The notes under the pieces are model-generated. The model ran no database searches. It was not told the DNA's origin and was given only the letters and a program-made list of their open reading frames with translations. Positions 16,446 to 27,100 of a stretch of DNA of 64,000 bases are shown here, piece by piece (within the stretch, counting starts at the first letter, position 1; each line of letters opens with the position of its first letter). The stretch comes from JALEFZ01 sp038527485 (GTDB taxonomy: Bacteria > Bacteroidota > Bacteroidia > J057), in contig JBCBFT010000005.1 of the NCBI GenBank assembly GCA_038527485.1, forward strand, positions 1-64,000. The letters are read 5' to 3'. The translations under genes were made by a program, and so were the position numbers.

Positions 16446-19391
16446 TCATTTCTCCAAAGCACCCCATAAAATCTCGACAGGGTGTAAAGCCTTCTTTTGT
16501 GTCCCGTCCTTGATCTGGTGACGACAACTCGTACCTGGAGCCGCAATCAATATTTCTCCAGGAGCTTCTCGTACCGCAGGAAATAAGACCAATTCTCCCA
16601 CTTGCATAGAGACATCGTAGTGCTCCTTTTCATAGCCAAAGGAACCTGCCATGCCACAACATCCCGAAGGAATGACTTCTACCTCATAGTTTTCGGGAAG
16701 CGAGAGGAGTTGTATGGTCGGATCAATAGAGCTTAGGGCTTTCTGGTGACAATGCCCATGCAAAAGGACTTTCTGTGAATTTTCAGTAAACGCATGATGG
16801 GTAAGGTGGCCTCGTTCGATTTCTTTCCCTAAAAACTCTTCAATCGTTAAGGCATGCTTGGCAAGCGTATGGGCATCCTTTCGAAGATCATCCGTCACCA
16901 AGCGAGGATACTCGTCTCGAAAACCAAGGATAGCCGAAGGCTCCAAGCCCACGAGCGGAATCTCCTCAGAGATGATCTTTCTGAAGGTGCTCACATTGTA
17001 CATGGCCATTTGTCGTGCTTCCTTCAGGAGACCTTTGGAAATGTAGGCACGCCCACTCTCGGCATGCTCATGGAAAAGCACCTCATAACCTAGACTGGCG
17101 AGTAGAAGCATCGCTTTAGTCCCGATCTCTGTATCATTGTACTCAGTAAACTCATCAATGAAAAAGTATACAGATCCTTTGCGTCCGCCTTTTTTCGCGC
17201 GTTCACGAAGTTCAGGTTCGTTGACCTTATACCAACTTTTCAATGTAGTCTTGTAAAGGGTAGGCAGGGAGCGCTTGGTTGCTACACCTAAGACAGACTT
17301 GAGGACACCGCTTGTCAGCGAGTTGGTTAGGAAGAAATTCGTTATATCTCTAAACTTTGAGCCTAGGGCATTCAGCTTGCCTATATTGGCGATGGCTCGC
17401 GCCCTGAAGGGGACTCCATGCTTTTTGTAGTACTGATGCAAAAACTCTGTCTTGAGGGTGGCAACGTTCACATTAGAGGGACACTCTGAAGCACAGCCCT
17501 TGCAAGATAGGCAGAGGTCCATGACTTCATAAATCTCATCATGTGCGAAAGGGTTATCTGCATCCGATCGGGTCAGGACTTCTCGCAGGATATTGGCGCG
17601 GGCACGTGTGGTGTCCTTTTCATTGCGGGTCGCCATGTAAGAAGGGCACATGGTACCACCTGAAAGATGCGTCTTTCGGCAGTCACCTGATCCGTTACAC
17701 TTCTCAGCGGCACGTAGGATGCCATCGGTATCGGAGAAGTCAAGAATGGTATCAAATTGTGGTGTATGCTGTCCAGCATCATAGCGTAAGGAGGTATCCA
17801 TCGGTGGTGCATCGACGATCTTCCCTGGGTTGAACATATTTTGTGGGTCCCAAGTCGCCTTTATCCTTCTCAGCAGTTCATAATTCTTCTCTCCGATCAT
17901 CATCGGGATAAATTCTGCTCGTACCCTGCCATCTCCATGCTCCCCGCTGAGCGAACCTTGATATTTCTTGACGAGTTCGGCTGTCGATTGACCAATGTCA
18001 CGAAACAGCTTACGGTCCTTTTCTATTTTTAGATCTAAAATGGGGCGTAAGTGTAGCTCTCCTGCTCCTGCATGAGCATAATAGACAGCACGTTGTCCAA
18101 ATCGCTCCATATTTGCTGTGAAATCTGCGATGTAATCAGACAGCTCGGATAGCTCTACCGCCGTATCTTCGATGACCGCAACGGGTTTGGCATCACCTGG
18201 GACATTGGCTAGGAGACCTAGGCCTGCTTTGCGAAGATCCCAGACACGCTTGATGGCAGGACCCTTGACCCTAGGGAAGGCATACCCCAAATCCTGATTT
18301 CTCAGTGTTTGTTCAATAACTGCTAATTTTTCATCTACTTCTTCCTGATCCTTCCCTCCCACTTCAATCACGAGTACTGCTTCTGGATCTCCTTCAATGA
18401 AGAAGCGATTTTTTTCATATAGTCGGTTACCCTTTGTACAGTCCATGATGATCTTATCCATCAACTCTACTGCGCGCGGCTTGAAACTCATGGCTGGAAC
18501 CACCGCTTGGAGGGCTTCGGGGACAGAATGAAAGTGTGCGCAAAGCAGCCCTGTATGTGTAGGCGGGAGCGGATCACAATGAATCTTGACTTCGGAAATA
18601 AAGGCCAATGTCCCTTCAGATCCTGCCAAGAGTTTGGAGAAATTGAATACATCTCCACCTTCCGTAAAAATCTCTGTCTCCAGTAGGACATCTACTGCAT
18701 AGCCTGTGTTGCGACGGTGAATGGAAGGCTTGGGGAATTGACTGCGAATTTCCTCTCGCTGTTCAGGGTCTATCAGTTCCGCATACATCTGTTGGTAGAT
18801 CTTGCCTTCAAGTGTCGGAAGCTTTCTCTTTTCCTCAAAAGCCTCTCGATCCACAGGCCCAAAAGTCACTTCTGAACCATCGCTTAAGATGCAAGTCAGC
18901 TCTATGACGTGGTCGCGTGTCGTCCCATACACGATAGAGTAGGAGCCAGAGGAGTTATTTCCGACCATCCCTGCGATCATGGCGCGATTGGCTGTAGAGG
19001 TATTGGGACCAAAAAAGAGATTATGGGGTTTGAGGAATTGGTTGAGATCATCTCGAATAACACCTGGTTGCACTCTGACCCAGCCTTCAGCTTCATTGAC
19101 CTCCAGAATATCGATCATGTATTTAGACACATCCACTACGATTCCCTCTCCTACACACTGTCCAGCTAGGGAGGTGCCTGCTGCGCGGGGGATAAGGGAT
19201 ATTTTTTCATTCTGGGCGAAGCGAATCAGTTGAATGATGTCATCCTTGTGGCGAGGGTGAACGACTGCCAGCGGCATTTCGCGATAAACAGAGGCATCTG
19301 TTGCATACAAGATACGCATCGTTTTGTCGTCATAGAGTTCGCCATCGAGAGAAGCGCGTAGAATGGAAAGTTTGTCTTGAATGGAGTGCAT
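16446..19391 (-). CDS. FAD-binding and 4Fe-4S oxidoreductase (GlcD/D-lactate dehydrogenase type fusion)
   Basis: This 981-residue fusion resembles YdiJ-type enzymes. Residues ~1-230 form a PCMH-type FAD-binding domain (PRAAGTSLAGQCVGEGIVVDVS). The FAD-oxidase C-terminal domain follows to ~540 with its HAGAGELHLRPILD and GEHGDGRVRAEF motifs. Then come iron-sulphur cysteines (a first group around residues 565-585 ending in GGTMCPSY, and CLSCKGCASECPSNVN near 626). Finally there are two CCG-type domains, with HGHCHQKAL and SGCCGMAGSFGYE in the last ~100 residues. Such proteins oxidise 2-hydroxy acids (D-lactate, glycolate, D-2-hydroxyglutarate) and pass electrons to the chain. All cofactor motifs look intact. 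The exact substrate cannot be read from the sequence. Confidence 0.92.
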   Translation of the reverse strand: MHSIQDKLSILRASLDGELYDDKTMRILYATDASVYREMPLAVVHPRHKDDIIQLIRFAQNEKISLIPRAAGTSLAGQCVGEGIVVDVSKYMIDILEVNEAEGWVRVQPGVIRDDLNQFLKPHNLFFGPNTSTANRAMIAGMVGNNSSGSYSIVYGTTRDHVIELTCILSDGSEVTFGPVDREAFEEKRKLPTLEGKIYQQMYAELIDPEQREEIRSQFPKPSIHRRNTGYAVDVLLETEIFTEGGDVFNFSKLLAGSEGTLAFISEVKIHCDPLPPTHTGLLCAHFHSVPEALQAVVPAMSFKPRAVELMDKIIMDCTKGNRLYEKNRFFIEGDPEAVLVIEVGGKDQEEVDEKLAVIEQTLRNQDLGYAFPRVKGPAIKRVWDLRKAGLGLLANVPGDAKPVAVIEDTAVELSELSDYIADFTANMERFGQRAVYYAHAGAGELHLRPILDLKIEKDRKLFRDIGQSTAELVKKYQGSLSGEHGDGRVRAEFIPMMIGEKNYELLRRIKATWDPQNMFNPGKIVDAPPMDTSLRYDAGQHTPQFDTILDFSDTDGILRAAEKCNGSGDCRKTHLSGGTMCPSYMATRNEKDTTRARANILREVLTRSDADNPFAHDEIYEVMDLCLSCKGCASECPSNVNVATLKTEFLHQYYKKHGVPFRARAIANIGKLNALGSKFRDITNFFLTNSLTSGVLKSVLGVATKRSLPTLYKTTLKSWYKVNEPELRERAKKGGRKGSVYFFIDEFTEYNDTEIGTKAMLLLASLGYEVLFHEHAESGRAYISKGLLKEARQMAMYNVSTFRKIISEEIPLVGLEPSAILGFRDEYPRLVTDDLRKDAHTLAKHALTIEEFLGKEIERGHLTHHAFTENSQKVLLHGHCHQKALSSIDPTIQLLSLPENYEVEVIPSGCCGMAGSFGYEKEHYDVSMQVGELVLFPAVREAPGEILIAAPGTSCRHQIKDGTQKKALHPVEILWGALEK

Positions 19392-19488
19392 GTATGCGTA
19401 TTTCAGGAAAATGTAAATAGGATCAGGTTTGACCTTACCTATATAAAACTATCATATTCTGCTTTTGTATGAAAGTATCAAGAAAAAG

Positions 19489-20364
19489 TTATGCTACAGG
19501 CTTTTTTGCTTGAATCATGCGTGGGTTTCCTCTTAAATCTTTTCTCAAGGTCACATCGTGATATCCTTTTTCTTCTAGCTCATGTTTGACCTTTTCTCCA
19601 AAATCCCTGTGCACTTCAAAAAATAGATAGCCTCCTGCTTTGAGCCACGACAATCCTAGTGTACCAATCTTTTTGTAAAACATGATGGGATCGTCATCGG
19701 GCGTAAAAAGGGCTACATGTGGCTCGTATTGAATTACATTGGAATGGAGGGAATCAGCCTCTTGCTCAAGGACATAGGGGGGATTGCTGACGATGAAATC
19801 CCAACCTGTGTGATCTTCAGCTTGAGATTGGAGAATATCTTGTTGGAAAAAATCCACAGTTACATGGAGCTGTTGGGCATTAAATTGAGCGCATGAGAGT
19901 GCTTCCTCACTGATATCATAAGCAGTGAGTTCTGCTCGATTCTGTAGCTGTTTTTTGAGCGTGATGGGGATACAGCCACTTCCTGTACCGATATCGAGTA
20001 TGCGCTGGGGGGTGCGTGTTTGGGGGATTGTTTCCAATATCCAAGCGACGAGCTCTTCTGTTTCAGGTCGGGGGATTAGCACATGCGCATTGACTATAAA
20101 TGGTTCTCCATAGAAATATGCACGTCCTGTCACATACTGTACAGGTTTCCCCGATATTAAAGCTTGAGCTTCTTGCTGGAATTGTTGTTGATGTTTGGGG
20201 GAGATTTCTGCTTCATCTTCCAGGAATCGTCTGTGCCGTGGCACATCCAATCTTTCATCTGCCCAAAAGTGCGCAATCGCTCTTGCTTCAGCTTCATCAT
20301 ATAGTGGCTGCAATCGTGTGACCAACTGCTGCATAAACCCTGTTACTTGAGAGGCCCATTCCAT
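19489..20364 (-). CDS. prmC: Peptide chain release factor N5-glutamine methyltransferase
   Basis: PrmC (HemK) methylates the glutamine of the GGQ motif in release factors RF1 and RF2 using S-adenosylmethionine. The 291-residue protein has the N-terminal helical domain, the SAM-binding motif ILDIGTGSGCIPI (around residue 120), and the substrate-binding NPPY motif (VSNPPYV, around residue 193) that holds the glutamine side chain. The C-terminal part ends with LRKDLRGNPRMIQAKK, typical for the family. The start may be the first ATG at 20364 or the internal MQQLVTRL at 20334. It is divergent from gldN with about 110 bp between them. Confidence 0.95.
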   Translation of the reverse strand: MEWASQVTGFMQQLVTRLQPLYDEAEARAIAHFWADERLDVPRHRRFLEDEAEISPKHQQQFQQEAQALISGKPVQYVTGRAYFYGEPFIVNAHVLIPRPETEELVAWILETIPQTRTPQRILDIGTGSGCIPITLKKQLQNRAELTAYDISEEALSCAQFNAQQLHVTVDFFQQDILQSQAEDHTGWDFIVSNPPYVLEQEADSLHSNVIQYEPHVALFTPDDDPIMFYKKIGTLGLSWLKAGGYLFFEVHRDFGEKVKHELEEKGYHDVTLRKDLRGNPRMIQAKKPVA

Positions 20365-20472
20365 AAAATCCTAATTATTCAGGTGAAGGTATGTAACCTT
20401 TCTCAGACTCCCTCTTATGGATTCAGAAAAACACAGGGCGCCCTTTCTTTTACCTACTTGACATTAGCTATC

Positions 20473-21261
20473 ATGAAAAATTATGCGTTGGCTACCCTAG
20501 CCCTTGTTTTGACAATGTCTCTTACGGCACAACCCAAGATTCGGAAAGAAGATCACTTTTATCGTCGTACAGTAGTACAGCGAATCGACCTGAACGAAAA
20601 AATCAATCGTCCTCTGCAAACAGCCCGAAGGCTTGCTGGACAGCAAGAATCTTATTCAGGACTCGTACGTTCTTTGATGCAGGCACTAGAAGAAGGGAGT
20701 ATTCCAGCTTATAGTGCTGACGATTATCTCACGCCTTTGGGATTTGATACGATTTGTAAGCGCATCAAGCAAATGAATGCGATTTATCTTGAGCAAGACG
20801 ACTGGGATGAGGAATGGGACAGTGATTGGGACGATACAGAGCCATTGGGAACCCTTGAGGATACAGTTATGATGGCGGAAAATGATGTATGCGATCCTGA
20901 TTATGGACCTTTTGAGTCGGTTGTACAGATTGTAGAGGATTGGGTTTTTGATAAAAACCGTAGTGAGATGATCAAGCAGATTCAGTATATCCAAATTATC
21001 TGGACCGATCCTGGAGAGGCATTGCCTGAGAAGAGTTTGCTTGTCTTCAAATATGATGAGATAAAGGATGTATTAGACGAAATTCCCTGGGTCAATCGTC
21101 ACAATGATGCAGAGGATCGCACGTTGAAGGAAGCATTGGAGATGCGCCTATTTCATAGCTTTGTGATCAATGTCTCAGGACATGGTGTACAGAGTCTACC
21201 TGAAGCTGAGCAAAGAAGGCTGGAACTTGTCGCTTTTGAGCATCATCTATGGTCATATTAG
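20473..21261 (+). CDS. gldN: GldN/PorN-like gliding and T9SS protein, full length
   Basis: This 262-residue protein has a signal peptide (MKNYALATLALVLTMSLTAQ), so it is periplasmic. The mature part matches the GldN/PorN family: a basic stretch leading to VVQRIDLNEKINRPL, a GLVRSLMQALEEGSIPAY segment, an Asp/Glu-rich central insert (DDWDEEWDSDWDD), then the conserved IVEDWVFDKNRSEM, WTDPGEALPEK and FKYDEIKDVLDEI parts. GldN forms a ring with GldK on the inner face of the outer membrane, as part of T9SS and gliding. It is paralogous to the fragment at 1-413. This copy is not beside gldK, gldL or gldM but between prmC and an outer-membrane protein, and it has its own terminator. The start at 20473 is set by the signal peptide. 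Confidence 0.85.
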   Translation: MKNYALATLALVLTMSLTAQPKIRKEDHFYRRTVVQRIDLNEKINRPLQTARRLAGQQESYSGLVRSLMQALEEGSIPAYSADDYLTPLGFDTICKRIKQMNAIYLEQDDWDEEWDSDWDDTEPLGTLEDTVMMAENDVCDPDYGPFESVVQIVEDWVFDKNRSEMIKQIQYIQIIWTDPGEALPEKSLLVFKYDEIKDVLDEIPWVNRHNDAEDRTLKEALEMRLFHSFVINVSGHGVQSLPEAEQRRLELVAFEHHLWSY

Positions 21262-21374
21262 GTAAGAGGTCATGTGTTGAGACGTGATCCTGAAAGGGAT
21301 CGACTCTGACTTCTAATCGTCTGCTTAAGATCACACTTGGCATTTTTATATAGCACCTTTTTTGTTGAATAGCA

Positions 21375-21409
21375 GTCCGCGGATACGATGTGTTCGCGGA
21401 CATTTTTTA
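21375..21409 (+). terminator. Terminator after the full-length gldN
   Basis: A 7-bp perfect stem GTCCGCG/CGCGGAC (21375-21381, 21395-21401) is followed by A and six T. It lies 113 bp past the gldN stop. Confidence 0.75.
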
Positions 21410-21430
21410 TCCATGATGAAATTTGAGGCA

Positions 21431-21462
21431 TAAAAATAAGCGGCAACCTTGTAGCTGCCGCT
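21431..21462 (-). terminator. Terminator after the outer-membrane protein gene
   Basis: On the minus strand AGCGGCA and TGCCGCT (21439-21445, 21456-21462) pair across a 10-nt loop and are followed by TATTTTTA. It sits 22 bp beyond the stop of the beta-barrel gene and faces the gldN terminator. Confidence 0.75.
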
Positions 21463-21484
21463 TCCCCTGATATGGATGCAGGAA

Positions 21485-22144
21485 TTAAAGGGCGATCCCT
21501 ATACCTGCTACCCATTGACCACTATATTCTGAAAGTTTATGCGTCTGTCCGAATACTGTAACCTCATCTGTGGGACGATTCAAATTGGTTTCATAACGAA
21601 GGCCTAGCACGACTTTTTTGCCTAAATCTAGTCCTACACCTGCTTGCAGTCCCAATGTGGACTCTTGAAATCTTCTCCCGAATCCTTGTACATCTGCTAG
21701 ATCAGAGACACTGGTCAAGTTCATGCGATAGACTGGGCCTGCATTGGCACGAAAAGGTCCTAATTTGATACCCGCCATAATAGGCATTTCTAGTCCTAGG
21801 TATTGCTCGTTGGCCGCCTCTGTCCCTCCGCCTGTGAGATCTTCTACCAAATAGCTCACACGCGAGGTCGTCAATGCAAGTTCAGGTTGAATATAAAAAC
21901 CGAGCAAGGTCAAGCGGCTGAAAATACCTACATGATACTCAGGGCTGGCTTCTTGCAGGCTGACTTGAAGTTCTTGTAGATCCTGTAGGTTTTGTACCTG
22001 AAAATCGGTACCTGAAATCCCAGAAGAGCTGACACTAAATTTAGGGCCGAGTTTGAAATTCTGGGCTTGAAGCTGAGAAGCAAATCCTAGAAAAAGAACA
22101 AAGGAAAAAAGTGAAATAAACTGGGTGGCAAGTGAACGTTTCAT
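21485..22144 (-). CDS. Outer-membrane beta-barrel protein
   Basis: This 219-residue protein has a signal peptide (MKRSLATQFISLFSFVLFLGFASQLQAQ) followed by alternating hydrophobic/polar strands typical of the eight-stranded OMP_b-brl families of Bacteroidota (PorT-like fold). Strands such as LRYETNLNR and WVAGIGIAL at the very end have the usual C-terminal barrel pattern. There is no lipobox. The role (structural, adhesive or transport) cannot be told. It is convergent with gldN, and its transcript ends at the hairpin at 21431-21462. The 200-bp region upstream has no clear promoter boxes. Confidence 0.85.
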   Translation of the reverse strand: MKRSLATQFISLFSFVLFLGFASQLQAQNFKLGPKFSVSSSGISGTDFQVQNLQDLQELQVSLQEASPEYHVGIFSRLTLLGFYIQPELALTTSRVSYLVEDLTGGGTEAANEQYLGLEMPIMAGIKLGPFRANAGPVYRMNLTSVSDLADVQGFGRRFQESTLGLQAGVGLDLGKKVVLGLRYETNLNRPTDEVTVFGQTHKLSEYSGQWVAGIGIAL

Positions 22145-22290
22145 AATGAATCTCTTGTTGAGCGTTGATAGTAGGGGGTTGATGTACTATACTCAGAATG
22201 AGAGGGGGAGGTTAGGGCATGGATCTGCAATCGGGGATCAGTGTAGGAAATCGGGGAGTGAATCCTGTAAATAGGGGTTTGGGCATGCCA

Positions 22291-22326
22291 CAAAAAAAGG
22301 TCTTTTCCTGCACAGGAAAAGACCTT
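22291..22326 (-). terminator. Strong terminator after the zinc-ribbon protein gene
   Basis: A perfect 14-bp stem (22297-22310 with 22313-22326) with a two-base apex is followed, on the minus strand, by a T-run (complement of 22292-22298). It ends the nif3 / zinc-ribbon transcript. Confidence 0.85.
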
Positions 22327-22346
22327 ATATAATAGAAAATTTATGT

Positions 22347-23105
22347 TTATGCTTTCTCAGCCAGGACTTCTCTCGCCTCGTCGAAAAAGGAATCGTCAAC
22401 TAGGATACGTCCACAGTTCTCGCAGTGGATCAGACGGCTTCTCTGCTTCAGTTCGATATGAACCTGAGGCGGAATGATAGAGAAACATCCCCCACACGCG
22501 CTACGGTCTGTGGTCACTACTGCGAGTCCATTGCGCATATTGGCTCGTACTTTGCGATATCCTGTGAGGATACGCTTTTCAATATGTTGTTCCGCTTTGA
22601 CTACTTCTTCCTTGAGGCGCTTCTCTTCGAGTTTTGTTTCTTCGATAATCACCTCTAGCTCTCTGCGCTTTTCTTCAAGCTCCTCTTTCTTATGCTGAAT
22701 TTCTTCGCTTGTTCCTTCCAGGAGTCCTTCTTTTTGGGCGATTTGATCGGTATACTGCTTGATCTTCTTCTCAGAGGTCAATATCTCAAGGTTCGCGTAC
22801 TCGATCTCCTTACGAAGGGCTTCGAATTCACGGTTATTCTTTACGTTATCCTGCTGAGACTCGTATTTCTTGATTTGAGCGCCGAAGTCTTGAATACGGG
22901 TTTTACGCTCTTTGATGTCAGTTTTTAACTGCGTGATCTCATCATCAATACGCTTACGACGAGTCTCTAGTCCTTCGAGATCATCTTCGAGGTCGCTCAC
23001 TTCCTCGGGAAGACTTCCACGCAGGCGGTGAATTTCGTCCATCTTAGAGTCGAGAACCTGGAGCATGCTGAGCGCTTTCAATCTTATAACGATGGCGTTA
23101 TCCAT
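22347..23105 (-). CDS. Coiled-coil protein with C-terminal C4 zinc ribbon (DUF164/CT398 type)
   Basis: This 252-residue cytoplasmic protein has a long Glu/Lys/Arg-rich coiled coil between about residues 15 and 185, then a zinc ribbon with two CxxC pairs (CGGC near 205 and CENCG near 228) around the conserved SIIPPQ segment. Such proteins are found in most bacteria, often next to nif3. Chlamydial CT398 is a member. Proposed roles as chaperone-like or transcription/export-associated factors are not settled. It lies 192 bp downstream of the Nif3 gene on the same strand, the common partnership, and is closed by a strong terminator. Confidence 0.9.
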   Translation of the reverse strand: MDNAIVIRLKALSMLQVLDSKMDEIHRLRGSLPEEVSDLEDDLEGLETRRKRIDDEITQLKTDIKERKTRIQDFGAQIKKYESQQDNVKNNREFEALRKEIEYANLEILTSEKKIKQYTDQIAQKEGLLEGTSEEIQHKKEELEEKRRELEVIIEETKLEEKRLKEEVVKAEQHIEKRILTGYRKVRANMRNGLAVVTTDRSACGGCFSIIPPQVHIELKQRSRLIHCENCGRILVDDSFFDEAREVLAEKA

Positions 23106-23297
23106 ATATGCTTCTTGTTGTATTGATATATGCGAGAAGAGGAAAAGAAGAGGCGGGATAAGGGAAAATTTCAGTTATGCCCGGTTCTTCGTATCTGCAT
23201 CATCTTCTGCTAAGTGTTCTAAATTGTTATACGAAATAGGGTTACGTAAATAAAGAAGTAAGCATCAAAAAGATGGTTTACCCCCTTTTGTCATTTA

Positions 23298-24092
23298 TCA
23301 TGATGAAAAATACTTTACGGGATTGGTATGAACATCTGATAAATGGATCGCAAAGTTAGGAAATTTTTCTGATAAGTACGTGTGAATCAGCTCAGAAGTA
23401 TACTGTTCGGATTCATAATGTCCAATATCTAAGAGTAACATTTCCCCTTCGTTGTCAAAAAATTTGTGATAAGTAATGTCTGCTGTTACAAACGCATCCG
23501 CTCCTTGCTTTCTTGCCTCTTGGGTCAGGAAGCTTCCCGCCCCACCACAGATGGCGACTTTTTGGATGTGAGAATGGGGGCTATCTGCATACCGAATCCC
23601 TTTTGCCTGAAAGGTAGTCGCTACTTTTTTCAGAAAGTCTGCTTTGCTGATGGGCTCAGGAAGCGAGCCTATCATACCTGATCCGATGGTTTGTTCTGGA
23701 TTCTTGGCTTGTAAGAATTCAACCTTTTCCAGCCCCAGTTTCTGAGCAATCATATGATTGACGCCTGTACGCACATTGTCCAAGTTGGTATGGCAAGCAT
23801 ACAGAAGGATGTCATGCTTGACAGCAGCCATAATGGTACGACTGACGTAGTCCTCTCCATTCAGCCTTCTGCGACCTGTAAACCATATCGGATGGTGCGC
23901 AATGATCATGTTGCAGTTTTTGGCAATCGCCTCTTCGACTACAGGCATAGTGGCATCTAGATTGATCAAAATTCCAGTTACCTCTTGACCGGGTAGACCG
24001 ATGAGCAATCCAGGATTGTCATATGACTCTGCGACAGCGGGGGGAGCCCAGGATTCTATACTGTGGATAATGTCCTTAGCGGGAATGCCCAT
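23298..24092 (-). CDS. Nif3-like dinuclear metal centre protein
   Basis: This 264-residue protein belongs to the NIF3/YbgI family, which forms a hexameric toroid with a two-metal site. The metal ligands appear as His-His in IAHHPIWF, Asp in the HTNLDNV strand, and His plus Glu in the C-terminal DIGHYESEQ. Many Bacteroidota and Gram-positive members carry an extra domain of about 100 residues inserted in the middle. Here it is absent and the protein has the short YbgI length. It is sometimes annotated as GTP cyclohydrolase I type 2, but the activity is not established. It is probably cotranscribed with the zinc-ribbon gene. Confidence 0.92.
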   Translation of the reverse strand: MGIPAKDIIHSIESWAPPAVAESYDNPGLLIGLPGQEVTGILINLDATMPVVEEAIAKNCNMIIAHHPIWFTGRRRLNGEDYVSRTIMAAVKHDILLYACHTNLDNVRTGVNHMIAQKLGLEKVEFLQAKNPEQTIGSGMIGSLPEPISKADFLKKVATTFQAKGIRYADSPHSHIQKVAICGGAGSFLTQEARKQGADAFVTADITYHKFFDNEGEMLLLDIGHYESEQYTSELIHTYLSEKFPNFAIHLSDVHTNPVKYFSS

Positions 24093-24144
24093 GCAAGAAA
24101 TTTCATTTTCTCCAGGAGGGAGAAAGAGTTAGAATTTGGGAGAA

Positions 24145-24183
24145 AGAAAATAAATCCCCACAAAGTCAAACCTTTGTGGGGAT
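24145..24183 (-). terminator. Terminator of the rimP-nusA-infB operon
   Basis: A perfect 12-bp stem ATCCCCACAAAG/CTTTGTGGGGAT (24154-24165, 24172-24183) is followed on the minus strand by TTATTTTC. It lies 12 bp after the infB stop. Confidence 0.85.
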
Positions 24184-24195
24184 ACTTGATATGTG

Positions 24196-27100
24196 TTAAG
24201 ACTTGAGTTTTCGACGGATCTCGTTGACTTTGAACGATTCTATCGTATCGCCAGCTTTGATGTCATCATAATTGGTGATAGTGAAACCAAACTCTTGTCC
24301 TGCGATCACTTCTTTTGCGTCATCTTTGAAGCGCTTTAAGGAGCCAAGGGTATTCTCGTAGATGACGATTCCATCTCGGATCAGACGTACAGGGTTGTTT
24401 CGGTCGATCTTTCCAGAAGTGGCCAATCCACCTGCGACGTTTCCGACTTTGGTGATTTTGAATACTTCCAGTACTTCGGCTGTACCCATCTTCTCTTCGC
24501 GAATCTCTGGCGAGAGAAGTCCTTCGAGTGCATCACGCACATCGTCGATGGCATCATAGATGACGCTGTAGGTACGAATGTCGACATCTTCACGCTCTGC
24601 GAGCGATCTCGCTTGTGAGTTGGGACGTACATTGAAGGCCATCACGATGGCTTCGGAAGCGATCGCCAAGTTGACATCGGCCTCAGTGATGGCACCTACC
24701 GCTTTCCAGATGATATTTACCTGAACCTCTTCAGTAGAAAGCTTCATCAAAGCACCAGAAAGGGCTTCTACAGAACCATCCACATCGGCACGGATGATGA
24801 CATTCAGCTCTTCGAAGTTGCCCAATGCTTTGCGTCGACCAATTTCTTCCAGTGTGAGGCGGTTGTTCTTACGCAGTTGCTGCTCGCGGAAGAGTTCCTG
24901 ACGCTTGTTGGCGATCTCTTTGGCTTTTCCATCGTCTGTGAAGACGTAGAATTTGTCCCCTGCTGTAGGTTGTCCTGTCAGTCCGAGAACCTGCACAGGC
25001 ATAGAGGGTCCTGCCTCTTTGATTCTATTTCCTTTTTGGTCGATGAGGGCGCGCACTTTTCCATAGTGTATACCTGCGACCATTTCATCTCCTACGCGGA
25101 GAGTTCCATTTTGGATTAGGAAAGTCGCCACGTTACCACGCCCTCTATCGAGACGGGCTTCAATGACAGTTCCTGTTGCTGCACGATCGGGATTGGCTTT
25201 GAGTTCCAGGATTTCTGATTCGAAGACTACTTTTTCTAGTAGATCTTCTACATTCATTCCTTTGAGTGCAGATATTTCTTGAGATTGGATAGGACCTCCC
25301 CAATCATCTACCAGTAGGTTCATTTCTGCCAACTGACTTTTGATTTTTTCTGGCTCGGCTCCTGCCTTATCAATTTTATTTAGGGCAAAGACCATGGGTA
25401 CTTCTGCCACTTGTGCGTGATTAATCGCTTCTCGTGTCTGAGGCATCACAGCGTCGTCAGCTGCTACTACGATGATGGCTACGTCTGTAACCTTCGCACC
25501 ACGGGCACGCATCGCAGTAAAGGCTTCGTGACCAGGTGTATCGAGGAATGTGATCGTTTTTCCATCGTCCATGTTCACTTGGTAGGCCCCTATATGCTGG
25601 GTGATACCTCCTGCTTCACCTGCTGCTACATTGGCCTTGCGGAGGTGGTCAAGTAACGTCGTCTTCCCGTGGTCAACGTGTCCCATCACCGTGATGATTG
25701 GATTACGTGGAATGAGATCCTCTGGATCGTCCTCCTCCTCAATAATCTCAATTTCTTTCTCTGTGACGTCTACGAACTTTATCTCATATCCAAACTCTTC
25801 TCCCAATACGCTGAGTAGATCGGCTTCCAATCTTTGGTTGATCGAAACCATCATACCGAGCTGGAAAGATTTGGTAATGATATCATTGACGGGTACTTCG
25901 ATCATCTGTGCAAACTCATTTGCTGTGATGAACTCCGTCAGTTCCAGTACCTTTGCTTCTTCTGCGGCCATCTGGTCTGCTTGTGCCCTTCTTTCGGCAA
26001 AAGCATCACGCTTGGCTCGACGCTGACGCTGTCTATTTCTTGAGGCTCCTCGTCCCATCTGTGAGAGCGTATTCTTGATGGATTGATCCACCTCTTTCTC
26101 ACTGGGCTTTTCTTTTCTGTTGCCTCTGTTACTGTTGTTGGACGATTTTGCATTAGAGCTAGCCCCATCTCCTTCAGACGGTTTACGCTTTCTTTTACGG
26201 CGTCTTCTGCGCTTCTTCTTTGCGTCATCTGAATCCCCATTATCTGTTTTGGCAGTAGCGGGTTTAGATGTATCTTTTTTGTCGTCCTTGGACTTATCTT
26301 CTTTCCCTTTGCGCTTCCTACGGTCAGATGGGAGCTCAATTTTTCCCATCACCTTCAGACCACGGAGGTTCGGTGCACGGTCTCCTGCGCGGATGACGCC
26401 GCTCTCTGTCTCTGTACTTTCTTCGGCTTTCTTTTCCTCTTTTTCAGATTGGGTTGCCTTTGCTACAGTTGCAGCTTCTTGCTTGGCAGGAGTGGTCTTC
26501 TTTTCTTCAGGCTTAGGTGGAGCCGGTGCTTTGGGAGGCTCAACTTTTGCTTGCGGTTGGACCTGTGGCTTTTCTACTAGTGGTTGAGATTTTTCTACCT
26601 GGGGTGCAGGTTTTTTCTCGACTACAGGCTGAGCAGGCTTTTCTGTCTTGGCCACAGGTGCCTTTTTCTCCTCAGGCTGGGGCTGAGGATCTGCCTTGGG
26701 GGCAGGAGGAGTTGTCTCTTTTACTTTGGCTTTTGGAGCAGCAGGAGACTCACTCTTTTTGTTATTATCTTTCTTCGTAGGCTTAGGTTTTGCCTTAAAC
26801 TTGTTGAGATCGACTTTGCCCACGACTCGCAATCCTACTCCTTGATCATCCTTTTCCTGGGTAGGAGTAGGAGGAGGCGTTTCTGCAACAGGAGGAGTAG
26901 GAGCTGGGGGTACGGCCTCTGTTTGAGGCTGTTCTGTCTGATCTGAGTCAGGCGAACTTTTTCTTCTACGCTTGGGTTTGATTCGATTGCGAAGATCGGA
27001 TGCTGAGATAGGGTCTTCGCCTTCTTCTTCGGTTGTGCCTTCTTCTGGAGATTTCGTTGCTACGCGCTCTTCTTTTCTCTTCTCCAGGATCTGGTCTGCG

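Noticed and set aside
26120..26946. Leu/Phe-rich plus-strand open frames
   Set aside because: Antisense to the Lys/Glu/Pro-rich linker of infB, whose codons produce such frames.
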